A stretch of 64,000 nt of DNA from Aquibacillus albus (lineage in GTDB: Bacteria; Bacillota; Bacilli; Bacillales; Amphibacillaceae): contig NZ_JAFBDR010000002.1 of the NCBI RefSeq assembly GCF_016908325.1, forward strand, positions 186,001 to 250,000. The letters are read 5' to 3'. The position numbers were made by a program, and so were the translations under genes. Positions 53,350 through 61,907 of this stretch are shown one piece after another. The notes beneath the pieces are model-generated. The model was not told the DNA's origin. It ran no database searches and saw only the letters and a program-made list of their open reading frames with translations. How positions within the stretch are numbered: the first letter of the stretch is position 1; each line of letters opens with the position of its first letter.

Positions 53350-53377
53350 AGGACCTTTACCAAAAGGAAAAGGTCCT
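53350..53377 (-). terminator. Hairpin after the second ADP-ribosylglycohydrolase gene
   Basis: AGGACCTTT (53350-53358) pairs with AAAGGTCCT (53369-53377). Only a weak U-tract follows, so partial termination or processing is likely. Confidence 0.55.
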
Positions 53378-53397
53378 AAGTTTTCAATAAATATCTA

Positions 53398-54483
53398 CTA
53401 TTCTTCTAATTCGCAGATTTGCTCTGATAGTTTGCGAATATCCATTTCTCTCTTGTTTACTTCACAAACTGGATCTACCCATTCTGTTGGTAATCCTGAC
53501 TCGCCATGAAGTGCACCGACCCATGCACCAACAATTGTAGCCGTTGTATCACAGTCACGTCCTAAATTACAACTAACAGGTATAGATTCTATATTTCCTT
53601 TCGCATAAGCAAACGCTGCTAATGCCAAGGGAATTTGTTCCGCAAAAAAGCAGCAAGTATAACCATCTTCTTTGTAGTCAATCGGTTCCACTCTTTCTGG
53701 CATAGGGGCATCTACTTCGATTGGTGGATCATATTCATTAATTTTCTTATATGGAGACATTGTATGATCAGGCATTAACGCCTCTTGGTAAAATTTTTCT
53801 GCTAGATCCCAAACATTTTCTGCCTTATTTGCGATATTAATGGCTCTTTCAAGTAATTGAGTCGCTAGTGGTCCACACTGCTCGAACATTGCTTCTACCA
53901 TAGATTCATAGGTTGCGTCCTCTTTCACGCCTTCAGCTATTGCTGCAATTTTGGCTGCTAACAGATCCTGTTCTAAAGGAGCCTTCCAAATACGACTTAA
54001 ATTTCTCACTTGATCTGCAGCTTTTTTCGGATTTCCAGCATGTATAATTGCAATTGGAGTCCACCAACCAACTCCCCCGCCTTGCTTAAATGTTAAACCA
54101 CAATCCTCAGCTGTAGCTTCGCCATTTTTCACTTTATATAGTGCTTCTACCATTATGTCAGGCCACTGTTCTTCTAACTCTGCATTTTCTAATAACCAAT
54201 CTACTAACATTTGTGGTGTTCTTGGTGCTTTGGTTTCTAAATAAAAGTTCGTTAAATCTTTCCGAATAAATGTATCATCTGTAATACAGCCAGGATCTGG
54301 ATGCAAAGCATAGCCTGGTTTTAAATCTATAATGGATACTGGCCTACCATACGGCAATAGCCCCTTTACTTCACCTGCATATTTCTGAATACGTTTATAA
54401 TGTTGTGCTTCAACCGGTCCTCCCATTGCATCGCCAATTGCTGCACCAATATATGCCCCCATACACTTATCTTTAATCTTCAT
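53398..54483 (-). CDS. ADP-ribosylglycohydrolase family protein (copy 2)
   Basis: A 361-residue all-helical hydrolase. Metal-binding motifs of the ARH/DraG fold are intact: GAYIGAAIGDAMGGPVE, CITDDTF and LGRDCDTTATIVGAWVGALHG. It is closely related along its length to the gene at 57807 but lacks about 7 residues in the PYGRPVSIIDLKPGYAL loop near the active site. The family cleaves N- or O-glycosidic bonds to ADP-ribose, but members inside sugar operons may act on other furanosides. It follows the permease genes by 26 bases; AGGTGGG precedes the ATG. Confidence 0.92.
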   Translation of the reverse strand: MKIKDKCMGAYIGAAIGDAMGGPVEAQHYKRIQKYAGEVKGLLPYGRPVSIIDLKPGYALHPDPGCITDDTFIRKDLTNFYLETKAPRTPQMLVDWLLENAELEEQWPDIMVEALYKVKNGEATAEDCGLTFKQGGGVGWWTPIAIIHAGNPKKAADQVRNLSRIWKAPLEQDLLAAKIAAIAEGVKEDATYESMVEAMFEQCGPLATQLLERAINIANKAENVWDLAEKFYQEALMPDHTMSPYKKINEYDPPIEVDAPMPERVEPIDYKEDGYTCCFFAEQIPLALAAFAYAKGNIESIPVSCNLGRDCDTTATIVGAWVGALHGESGLPTEWVDPVCEVNKREMDIRKLSEQICELEE

Positions 54484-54509
54484 ATCCTTAACCCACCTTT
54501 TTCAGATAT

Positions 54510-55346
54510 TTAACCTTTTGTTGTTCCAGTTGTGAGACCGTTCACAATATACTTTTGAAGGAATATAAACGCAAAAATAATTGGTAAGGATGACACAAAC
54601 GATGCTGCCATCAAATTATTCCATTCAGCTGCATACTCTCCCATATAACTATAAATACCTACTGTTACAGGGCGCATTGAATTATCATTTGATAAGGTCA
54701 AAGCAAATAGTAATTCATTCCATGCCATTAGAAATGTAAATGTACCTACTGTTATTAAACCAGTCCGCGTTAATGGTAAGATGACTTTCCAAAACGACAT
54801 AAACTTATTACAGCCATCCATTAATGCTGCCTCTTCTAGTTCCTTTGGCAACCCTAAGAAAAATGGTCGTAAGAGAATAATTGCAAAGGGTAGTAGATTA
54901 GTAGTATTTGCAATAATTAACCCAGTAAAACTATCAGTTAAGCCAATGTTTAAAAAGATAATATATAATGGGGTCGCCATTATAATTGAAGGGAACATCT
55001 GTGTAGCTATTAAAATCCCCATTAAAATCACGACACCTATCAATTTTTTTCGTGCTAACCCATAGGCTGCTGGTGCAGCTAAAGCCAAAGTTAATAACAT
55101 ACTTCCCGAACCAATAATGAAACTATTTTTCATATAATGCAGCATACTGTTTTTTGAAGTAAAGATATCAATATATGGTTGGATGGTCGGATCACTCGGA
55201 AAAAATAACGGAGGATCAACATAGATTTCATTTAGTGGTTTGATGGAAGTAATGAACATCCAATAAACAGGAAACAGCATTAAAGCCGTTACTACTATAC
55301 CAACTGTTGTGAAAATTATTTTCTTTTTTCGTTTTGTTATTCTCAT
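54510..55346 (-). CDS. Sugar ABC transporter permease (MalG-like)
   Basis: A 278-residue CUT1 permease with six helices and EAA loop LEEAALMDGCNKFMSFWKVILPL; C-terminus NGLTTGTTKG is typical. Its ATG shares a base with the stop of the MalF-like gene, so translation is coupled. It belongs to the importer placed between two ADP-ribosylglycohydrolase genes. No ATPase gene is present. Confidence 0.93.
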   Translation of the reverse strand: MRITKRKKKIIFTTVGIVVTALMLFPVYWMFITSIKPLNEIYVDPPLFFPSDPTIQPYIDIFTSKNSMLHYMKNSFIIGSGSMLLTLALAAPAAYGLARKKLIGVVILMGILIATQMFPSIIMATPLYIIFLNIGLTDSFTGLIIANTTNLLPFAIILLRPFFLGLPKELEEAALMDGCNKFMSFWKVILPLTRTGLITVGTFTFLMAWNELLFALTLSNDNSMRPVTVGIYSYMGEYAAEWNNLMAASFVSSLPIIFAFIFLQKYIVNGLTTGTTKG

Positions 55347-56293
55347 TACCCAATCTCCTCCTTGCGCATCTCTCTTAAATAAACGATTGCAAGGATGATA
55401 ACTAGGAATAGCATAATACCACTTACAGCTCCACCTTGCCCAAAGTTAAACTGCAAAAATGATAATTCATATGCATAATAAGGGATAACCGTTGTTGCAT
55501 CTAATGGTCCACCAGATGTCATTACATAAATTAAATCAAATACTTTAAATGAATTAATCAAGCCTAACATAATCAAAACAAAGATTGTCGGTTTCATTAA
55601 AGGTAACGTAATAGTTAAAAACGATTTCCATGCATTAGCACCATCAATTCTAGCTGCCTCAAAAAGTTCCCTTGGAAGTGTAGACAATCCACCTAATAGA
55701 ATAATCATATAGAAAGGTGTACCATGCCATATATTAGCAACTATGACAGAAAACATAGCAAACTTTTCACTAGAAACCCAAAGGATACCTTCTGAAATAA
55801 TTCCCATTTTTTCGAGTAAAAAGTTTAATACCCCAGAATCTCCGGCCATAATCCATTTATATAATGTACCAACTACTACAGAAGGTAACATCCAAACAAC
55901 TAAGATCATACCTCTCATAAAATTGACCCCAGGAAATTTCTGAATAAAGAGTAAAGCTAATGAAAACCCTAAGATAAATTCCACTATAATACATGATAAT
56001 GTAAAAATTGCTGAATTTAACAGGGACTTATATAAAAGTGGTTCAGTTAAGATGGCTTTATAATTAACAAACCCAGCCCATGTTCCACCATCCATAAAGT
56101 TACTTACATCCATTTCTTTGAAGCTAATAAGAATGTTGTAAACAATCGGATAAAACAAGAATATCAAGAAAAACAATAAACTAGGTACAATAAAAAGGTG
56201 ATCGGTAAATAGATCTATTTTCTTTTTAAATTTTTTATTTTTCACCTTTGGTTTTGTCTGAACATTAATTGATGCATCTGTTTTTAAATTCAT
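55346..56293 (-). CDS. Sugar ABC transporter permease (MalF-like)
   Basis: A 315-residue CUT1 permease with six helices and EAA loop LFEAARIDGANAWKSFLTITLPLM. The open frame begins 20 codons earlier inside an intercistronic hairpin; ATG 56293, behind AAGGGGGG, is the start. The cytoplasmic N-terminus is Lys-rich. It overlaps the MalG-like gene by one base. Confidence 0.92.
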   Translation of the reverse strand: MNLKTDASINVQTKPKVKNKKFKKKIDLFTDHLFIVPSLLFFLIFLFYPIVYNILISFKEMDVSNFMDGGTWAGFVNYKAILTEPLLYKSLLNSAIFTLSCIIVEFILGFSLALLFIQKFPGVNFMRGMILVVWMLPSVVVGTLYKWIMAGDSGVLNFLLEKMGIISEGILWVSSEKFAMFSVIVANIWHGTPFYMIILLGGLSTLPRELFEAARIDGANAWKSFLTITLPLMKPTIFVLIMLGLINSFKVFDLIYVMTSGGPLDATTVIPYYAYELSFLQFNFGQGGAVSGIMLFLVIILAIVYLREMRKEEIG

Positions 56294-56317
56294 TTTTTCT
56301 TCCCCCCCTTGTTTTTT

Positions 56318-56348
56318 CTCATGAGGCTGTGTTGCACAACCCCATGAG
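56318..56348 (-). promoter_or_regulatory. Intercistronic stem-loop between binding protein and permease genes
   Basis: CTCATGAGG pairs with CCCCATGAG (one mismatch) around a 13-base loop. Position and kind match the stem-loop at 22194-22223 in the other ABC operon. Confidence 0.5.
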
Positions 56349-56377
56349 GACAATACTTTCAGTTAAGATCAATATTT

Positions 56378-57670
56378 TTAAGGCAGAAGTGGCGTGATTT
56401 TCTCCTGAGCTTCTTTAGCAATTGTTTCAGCATCTTTACCAAGAACTGTTGCTTGAACTAATTCAGCTACAATATTAGAGATTTCTGGGTAGTTAGATCC
56501 ATATGCTCTTGATCTAGCAAAGTTCAATTGTTCTGTGAACACTTGCATATTAGGATCATTTTTAATTTCTGGCGTTTCCGCAGCAGCTTTAACACTTGGA
56601 AGGTTACCATTTTCTAAAATGAAATCGGTATAATTCTCTTCGTCATAGAAAAACTTGAACCATTCGAAGGCTTCTTCAAGATTATCTGTAGTTGCTGTAA
56701 TACCCATCGCCTCTCCACCAACAATAGTTGCTTTTGTTTCACCTTTAGGAAGCTCGGCTGCAGCCCACTCAAAATCCGCTTCTTTGTTCAATGTTGGTAC
56801 ATTCCAACTACCATTGATTTGCATTGCTGCACGTTCTGATAAGAATTGTAAGTTTGCATCATTTTGCTCCCAGTTCAACATTTCCTGAGAAACAGATCCA
56901 TCTTCATGAATTAATGCCTGTCTAAATTCAATGGCGTTAATTCCTTTTTCACTATCTAGACTGTCTAAATCAGCACCCGCTTGCCAAATCCATGGTAAAA
57001 AGTTAAATGTACCTTGTTCATTTTTTGACCCCGCCATGGCAAGTCCGTATACACCGTCTTTCGTTAGTTTTTTTGCATATTCACGAATCTCTTCCCAAGT
57101 TTTTGGAGGCTCGGTCAAACCTACTTCTTCAAACATATCTTTGTTATAATAAAGCGCTAAATCATTGTTATATAATGGTAATCCAAAAAATTTACCTTCA
57201 TATTTTTGTGGTGGTAATAAGCCAGAGAAAAACTTATCAGCAAGACCTGATTCTTCAATTAAATCAGTAATATCACCAGCTATCCCTGCTTCTGCAAGCG
57301 ATTGGAACCTCGAGTGAGAGTTAATAAAAATATCTGGCAATTGATCGGCTGCTGCAGCATTAATCAATTTAGCATCAAATTGATCTCTTGTAATAACAGT
57401 CCGCTTAATTTCAATATTAGGATGTGACTCATTAAATTCTTCTATTTTCCTATCGTATTCTTCGTCACCTTCTTGGAAGTCCCACAAATCAAGAACCACT
57501 TCCTCAGTAGAAGAATCTGAAGAATCATTACTAGTTGAAGAATCATCACCTGAATCATTTCCCGAATTATCTGAAGAACTAGTCTCATCTCCACTGCTAC
57601 AAGCTACTATAAATCCAAAGAACAAAATGAATAACACACTGACTAACATGTACTTACTTTTAATTTTCAT
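56378..57670 (-). CDS. ABC transporter sugar-binding lipoprotein
   Basis: A 430-residue family-1 solute-binding protein. Signal MKIKSKYMLVSVLFILFFGFIVACSSGD with lipobox IVAC, then a Ser/Asp-rich linker to about residue 55. The mature domain starts VVLDLWDFQEGDEEYDRKIEEFNESHP and includes PDIFINSHSRFQSLAEAG and NDLALYYNKDMFEEVGL, as in CUT1 binding proteins. GGGGAGGAG precedes the ATG. It is flanked by an ADP-ribosylglycohydrolase gene upstream and the permeases downstream; the ligand is likely a glycoside that the operon enzymes split. Confidence 0.93.
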   Translation of the reverse strand: MKIKSKYMLVSVLFILFFGFIVACSSGDETSSSDNSGNDSGDDSSTSNDSSDSSTEEVVLDLWDFQEGDEEYDRKIEEFNESHPNIEIKRTVITRDQFDAKLINAAAADQLPDIFINSHSRFQSLAEAGIAGDITDLIEESGLADKFFSGLLPPQKYEGKFFGLPLYNNDLALYYNKDMFEEVGLTEPPKTWEEIREYAKKLTKDGVYGLAMAGSKNEQGTFNFLPWIWQAGADLDSLDSEKGINAIEFRQALIHEDGSVSQEMLNWEQNDANLQFLSERAAMQINGSWNVPTLNKEADFEWAAAELPKGETKATIVGGEAMGITATTDNLEEAFEWFKFFYDEENYTDFILENGNLPSVKAAAETPEIKNDPNMQVFTEQLNFARSRAYGSNYPEISNIVAELVQATVLGKDAETIAKEAQEKITPLLP

Positions 57671-57806
57671 TTAAAATCTCCTCCCCGTTTTAAATGTTGT
57701 AGTTAAAAAAACTACTTTAAGATCCACCTTCATTGTTATCGCTGTCATTGATAGGTAATCTTTAATTAAAAGGTGCCTACTACTAGATTAATGTTTTGTT
57801 ATAAAC

Positions 57807-58913
57807 CTAATTAACTTTGACTGCAGATAATTTTTGTGCCAAATCTCGAATATCCAGTTCTTTTTTATTAACTTCACAAACTGGCTCAACCCATTCTTTA
57901 GGTAAGGCTTTTTCACCGTTTAACGCTCCAACCCATGCGCCAACTGTATTTGCATTCGTATCAGTATCTCTACCTAAATTACAACAAGCGGGTATGGCAC
58001 TAACGTCTCCTTTTTTAAATACAAATGCTGCTAATGCAAATGGAATTTGCTCTGCAAAGAAGAACGTTGTATAACTTTCATCCGTATAGTCAATTGGCTT
58101 TACTCTAGGAGGTAACAATGCGTCTCTCTCAATAGGTGGGTCTTGCTCGGTTATTTCCCATATATGTGCCGTGTTTGGCATTAAAGCGTTTTCATACAAC
58201 TTCTCAGCAAGATCCCAAATATCATTCGCTTCATTTGCTAAATGAATCGCCCTTTCTAGTAATTGTTTCGCTAAAGGACCACATTCGTCTAACATTGCAC
58301 CAACCATAGATTCATAGGTAGCATCTTCTTTTAACCCTTCCGCAATACCTGCCACAACAGCAGCAACAAAATCTTGTTCCAATGGTGCTTTCCAAATACT
58401 AGATAAATAACGTCCCTCTTTTGCAGCACCTTTTGGATCTCCAGCGTTAATAATTCCTATAGGGAACCACCAGCCGATACCACCACCCTGTTTATACGTA
58501 CGTCCACATTCTTCAGCCGTTACTTCACCATTGGCAATTTTATGAAGGGCACCAACCATAATTTGCGGCCATTGTGTATCTAGTTCTCCGTTTTCTAGTA
58601 GCCAACTAGCTAATTTTTTAGGTGTACGTTCACCTTCCGTTTCTAAAATGAATTTTGTAATATCTTTTCGGCAAAATGTATCATCTGTAATGCTTCCTGG
58701 ATCTGGGTGTAGAGCATATCCTGGATGGAATGTTCCTCTAGGATCAGTTAATCGCTGTGGAAGTAGATAAGGTTCCTCGTAAGGTAGTAATCCTTTAACT
58801 TCCCCTGCATACTTTTTGATTCTTTTGTAATGACTACTCTCTACTGGTCCACCCATTGCATCACCTATGGCTGCACCAATATACGCTCCTATACTACGGT
58901 CTAAATTACTCAT
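57807..58913 (-). CDS. ADP-ribosylglycohydrolase family protein (copy 1)
   Basis: A 368-residue ARH/DraG-fold hydrolase with intact metal motifs GAYIGAAIGDAMGGPVE, SITDDTFCRKDI and LGRDTDTNANTVGAWVGALNG. It is a close paralogue of the gene at 53398 with a longer active-site loop (LLPQRLTDPRGTFHPGYAL). Acting in the cytoplasm, it may hydrolyse a furanosyl N- or O-glycoside imported by the adjacent ABC system; classical ADP-ribose removal is possible but does not explain the sugar context. GGGAGGGG precedes ATG 58913. Confidence 0.92.
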   Translation of the reverse strand: MSNLDRSIGAYIGAAIGDAMGGPVESSHYKRIKKYAGEVKGLLPYEEPYLLPQRLTDPRGTFHPGYALHPDPGSITDDTFCRKDITKFILETEGERTPKKLASWLLENGELDTQWPQIMVGALHKIANGEVTAEECGRTYKQGGGIGWWFPIGIINAGDPKGAAKEGRYLSSIWKAPLEQDFVAAVVAGIAEGLKEDATYESMVGAMLDECGPLAKQLLERAIHLANEANDIWDLAEKLYENALMPNTAHIWEITEQDPPIERDALLPPRVKPIDYTDESYTTFFFAEQIPFALAAFVFKKGDVSAIPACCNLGRDTDTNANTVGAWVGALNGEKALPKEWVEPVCEVNKKELDIRDLAQKLSAVKVN

Positions 58914-58983
58914 AATTCCCCTCCCATTTTTTTATATTAAACTTAAATCGTTTAATAGTAGAGTCATTCATAATCGATTACAT

Positions 58984-59808
58984 TTATGATCCAACCTGGT
59001 TCCTCACCAGAGATCTAATATGTTTTATCCCTTTTTTAATCCATTCTTCTTCTTGTTGTAATGTTTCCAGTGGGGTTTTTGCCGTGGGCATCCATTGTTC
59101 AAGCACGATATTCACATCACCTGCTGCTTTTTGGATGGTGTTCAATGTGTTTTGTATATCCTGGCGTCCATCACCTAGAGCCGTTCCACGTACATTTACA
59201 CCAATACCATCTGGATGCATATCTAGTTTGTAGTCCTTGAGGTGTAGAGAAACAGCATATGGAGCTAGCATTTGTACTGTTTGATATGGCCATTCCTCTT
59301 GAGCAATAGAATTACCTGTATCGACACATATTCCTACTAAAGAATCATCAATCGATTGAACCAGTGCAACAAGATCTTCTGATTTCATCATAAAATGATT
59401 TTCAATTCCAATGGTAATGTTGGCCTCTTTATATTGAGGTAACACCTGTTGAATGACATGTAGCATTTCATCCCATGATGGTTGAACATCTGGCGCATGA
59501 GGTGCTATCCTTACCAGTTTAGCTCCTAGTATTTTTGCAATCTTGAGATGTCGAAGCAACCGCGCTTCTGTTGCTCCAGCTGTTCCTGCTTCTAGTGTAA
59601 TACCACGTTGTTCAGCCACTTCGGTAACTTTTTTAAGTGAAGCCTCGTCATAGTTATCTAGTGGAAGATTGTCAGCAAACTGTACCAGTTCTGCACCCAT
59701 ATCAGCAGCCTTTTCTACTAGTTTTACCGCATCCATTGGTTTTTCTGGTTGAAATGTATTCGTTCCTACAGCATAACGAAAGATGTAGCTACCTAGTCCT
59801 AGTTTCAT
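58984..59808 (-). CDS. Sugar phosphate isomerase/epimerase
   Basis: A 274-residue xylose-isomerase-like TIM barrel. Metal-site strands: NITIGIENHFMM, VGICVDTGNSIA, VSLHLKDYKLDMHP and IVLEQWMP. ATG 59808 behind AAAGGAGTG is the start; the open frame before it overlaps the upstream gene. It is separated by 13 bases from the other isomerase gene, so the two are co-translated and probably act in sequence. Confidence 0.9.
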   Translation of the reverse strand: MKLGLGSYIFRYAVGTNTFQPEKPMDAVKLVEKAADMGAELVQFADNLPLDNYDEASLKKVTEVAEQRGITLEAGTAGATEARLLRHLKIAKILGAKLVRIAPHAPDVQPSWDEMLHVIQQVLPQYKEANITIGIENHFMMKSEDLVALVQSIDDSLVGICVDTGNSIAQEEWPYQTVQMLAPYAVSLHLKDYKLDMHPDGIGVNVRGTALGDGRQDIQNTLNTIQKAAGDVNIVLEQWMPTAKTPLETLQQEEEWIKKGIKHIRSLVRNQVGS

Positions 59809-59821
59809 TGTAACACTCCTT

Positions 59822-60805
59822 TTATGATACTGGCTGTTGTTTCCCAACTAGCTGTTTAAATAGAAAATCATAGGTTTTAGCTGGTACACCTTCATCAATC
59901 AATTCTTGAATTTCTTCTTTTCCTAGTTTTTCAAGTAAATATTGTGCCGCTTCCATAATATTGAATGTCACTTCAAAAGCTTCTGCAGGATCACCATCTT
60001 TGGTAAACACATCATAGGTTAGCCAACCAGACCAATTGATTTTGTCTAAGTAGAATAATGTTTCTACCAAATCCCAAATATTCACGGCTCCCGGAATCAT
60101 ATCCCAGTCCCAACCTCTATTGTTATCATTAAAATGGACATAGAATAGTCTGTTTGCATCTGCAGCAATACACGCCATTTCAGCTGGATTTTCTTGTGCA
60201 ATCAATGCATGGCCAACATCCATGGTTACACCTACATTGTCTAATCCAGTTTGATTACAAAGGTGTAATGTTCTTCCCATATCAGCTAATATGATATTGC
60301 TTTTCGATTCAAACGCCTTATACTCAAGGCTTACTTTAATGTCAGTTCGGTAGCTTGCGCCTTCAGTAATGGTTTCTCTTAACCACTTCCATTGTTTTGA
60401 AAAATCTACATGGAAGTTATAGTCATGACCATCCATTAATGGACAAGTCGTTACCATATCTGTTCCTAGTTCTGCTGCTAAATCCATCGCATCTTTTAAA
60501 TACTGAACTGCTTCGGCACGCAACTTCGGATCCGGATTTGTAAAAGAACCTTTTTTCCACTTCTTTTCCGATTTGATATTTAAATTTACTGCAGATACTG
60601 GAAGTCCTGTATCTTTGATTGCTTGAATGGACTCCTCCCTATTCACAAAATCTTGTGGATAAACGACTTCTAGTCCTTCAATCCCCGGAATGTTGCGGGC
60701 AACCTCCAGATTTTCTAAAAACGTCCTTGCTGGTTGGAACTCATGAAAACGGTCAGCATAACGACCTAGAATTCCAACAATGATTGAATTTTTTAATTTA
60801 CTCAT
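59822..60805 (-). CDS. Sugar phosphate isomerase/epimerase
   Basis: A 327-residue TIM barrel of the xylose-isomerase-like superfamily, longer than its partner. Metal-site strands: KVSLEYKAFES, NVGVTMDVGHALIA, FYVHFNDNNRGWDWDMIPG and GWLTYDVFTKDGDP. This resembles the rhamnose-isomerase/L-fucose-type branch in the HFNDN motif. It is the first gene after the GntR-site promoter region; GGAGGAGGAG precedes ATG 60805. Confidence 0.9.
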   Translation of the reverse strand: MSKLKNSIIVGILGRYADRFHEFQPARTFLENLEVARNIPGIEGLEVVYPQDFVNREESIQAIKDTGLPVSAVNLNIKSEKKWKKGSFTNPDPKLRAEAVQYLKDAMDLAAELGTDMVTTCPLMDGHDYNFHVDFSKQWKWLRETITEGASYRTDIKVSLEYKAFESKSNIILADMGRTLHLCNQTGLDNVGVTMDVGHALIAQENPAEMACIAADANRLFYVHFNDNNRGWDWDMIPGAVNIWDLVETLFYLDKINWSGWLTYDVFTKDGDPAEAFEVTFNIMEAAQYLLEKLGKEEIQELIDEGVPAKTYDFLFKQLVGKQQPVS

Positions 60806-60857
60806 CGTTCTCCTCCTCCATTTTTTATTATCAACAAAAGCTTGTTGAATTCATCCG

Positions 60858-60881
60858 GTATACATTGTATACAATGTATAC
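60858..60881. promoter_or_regulatory. GntR-type operator: 24-bp perfect palindrome
   Basis: A perfect 24-base palindrome centred at 60869/60870 with core CATTGTATACAATG. The core recurs at 61617-61630. GntR/FCD regulators bind such T-G-T-A/T-A-C-A dyads. Located 53 bases before the isomerase start. Confidence 0.75.
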
Positions 60882-60923
60882 AATAGTTATGAGAAGTTCC
60901 CCTATGAAACTCCCATTTTTTTA

Positions 60924-61574
60924 TTAATCTTTGATAATACTGTACTTCACGTTGATAAGGTGAGTAGAATTTCGGATATGTTCCAACATAAGTTTTTCAG
61001 CCTTGTCAGCATCTCTCGATTCCATCGCCTCTAATATATCCATATGTTCTGTATAGGTTTCCTCCGGTGATCGAACTAAACCTAAATCGAATGCTATATT
61101 TAAGACTTGTGTACTTTCAAGGCTTCTATGAAGAACGATATTCCCTGCTATCTCCATTAATTTTCTGTGAAAGATCTCATCTGCTTTTTTATACGCTTCT
61201 GATTCACCAGATTCCCATTTCCGATAAGCACTCTCAAACAAAGTTTTAAAATAAGAAATCATTGGTTCATCGATAAGTGGAGTCGCTAATCTACTAGATA
61301 ATCCTTCAAGTACTGCACGAACTTCCCAAACTGATCTTAAGAATTCATCAGAAAACCTTCGAACTACAATACCATTAGAGGTTGTTTCCACTAAATAATC
61401 TCTTTCTAATTCGGCAAGAGCTCGTCTAAGCGGTGTTCTACTAACACCAATCTTTTGAGCAATCTGATCTTGAATAATCGTTTCGTCTGGTTTCAATTCG
61501 TTATTCAAAATCATTTTCTTAATTTCGTTGTATGCTTTCTTTTCTAAATATCCATTGCCCGCTTTACGAGACAT
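60924..61574 (-). CDS. GntR family (FCD domain) transcriptional regulator
   Basis: A 216-residue repressor. Residues about 10-75 form the winged HTH (AYNEIKKMILNNELKPDETI, QKIGVSRTPLRRALAELERDYLV); residues about 85-205 the helical FCD effector domain with metal-binding residues in HRKLMEIAGN, TEHMDILEAM and LEHIRNSTHL. It heads the long operon that continues at 60805 and likely represses both itself and the operon at CATTGTATACAATG sites. GAGGGTAGG precedes ATG 61574. Confidence 0.93.
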   Translation of the reverse strand: MSRKAGNGYLEKKAYNEIKKMILNNELKPDETIIQDQIAQKIGVSRTPLRRALAELERDYLVETTSNGIVVRRFSDEFLRSVWEVRAVLEGLSSRLATPLIDEPMISYFKTLFESAYRKWESGESEAYKKADEIFHRKLMEIAGNIVLHRSLESTQVLNIAFDLGLVRSPEETYTEHMDILEAMESRDADKAEKLMLEHIRNSTHLINVKYSIIKD

Positions 61575-61616
61575 GTCGTCATCAACCTACCCTCCGTCTT
61601 TTGCATACATCGTATA

Positions 61617-61630
61617 CATTGTATACAATG
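61617..61630. promoter_or_regulatory. GntR-type operator upstream of gntR
   Basis: CATTGTATACAATG, identical to the core of the 60858-60881 site, 30-40 bases downstream of the predicted gntR transcription start: likely autorepression. Confidence 0.7.
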
Positions 61631-61666
61631 ATGATTAAAATTATATATATTTGATTGACTAACCCA

Positions 61667-61695
61667 ATTATAGAAAGCGTTTCCATTTTTGTCAA
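61667..61695 (-). promoter_or_regulatory. gntR promoter, perfect SigA consensus
   Basis: -35 TTGACA (61690-61695), 17-base spacer, -10 TATAAT (61667-61672) on the minus strand: both hexamers and spacing are consensus. Confidence 0.88.
61672..61685 (-). promoter_or_regulatory. cre-like site inside the gntR promoter
   Basis: Minus-strand TGGAAACGCTTTCT lies within the -35/-10 spacer, so CcpA binding would exclude RNA polymerase. Confidence 0.7.
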
Positions 61696-61791
61696 CAATA
61701 TTTTAAAAATTTAATCATATAATTAAACTGTGCTGTTAATAAAATCAACAAAACAATTATAATGATAGCTCCTTCTTCCAAAAACTAAAAT

Positions 61792-61813
61792 CGCCAAATC
61801 TCGGGTGGCACAC
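61792..61813 (+). repeat. Second short repeat family, copy c
   Basis: CGCCAAATCTCGGGTGGCAC followed by AC; see copies at 5490 and 39919. Confidence 0.4.
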
Positions 61814-61815
61814 AA

Positions 61816-61844
61816 TTGAAAATATAATAACAATCATTTATGAT
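61816..61844 (+). promoter_or_regulatory. Promoter of the HesB-like gene
   Basis: -35 TTGAAA (61816-61821), 17-base spacer, -10 TATGAT (61839-61844), 64 bases before the GTG start; GGAAGGATGG follows as ribosome binding site. Confidence 0.6.
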
Positions 61845-61907
61845 AAACAAGGAATTTAATATATATAAAAGAACCAATACAAATAACATAGGAAGGATGG
61901 AATAAAA

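Larger units (their letters stand above)
61575..61907. other. Divergent regulatory region between gntR and the HesB-like gene
   Basis: 333 bases holding the gntR promoter with embedded cre, a GntR-type operator, a short repeat copy and the promoter of the rightward HesB-like gene. Confidence 0.7.
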
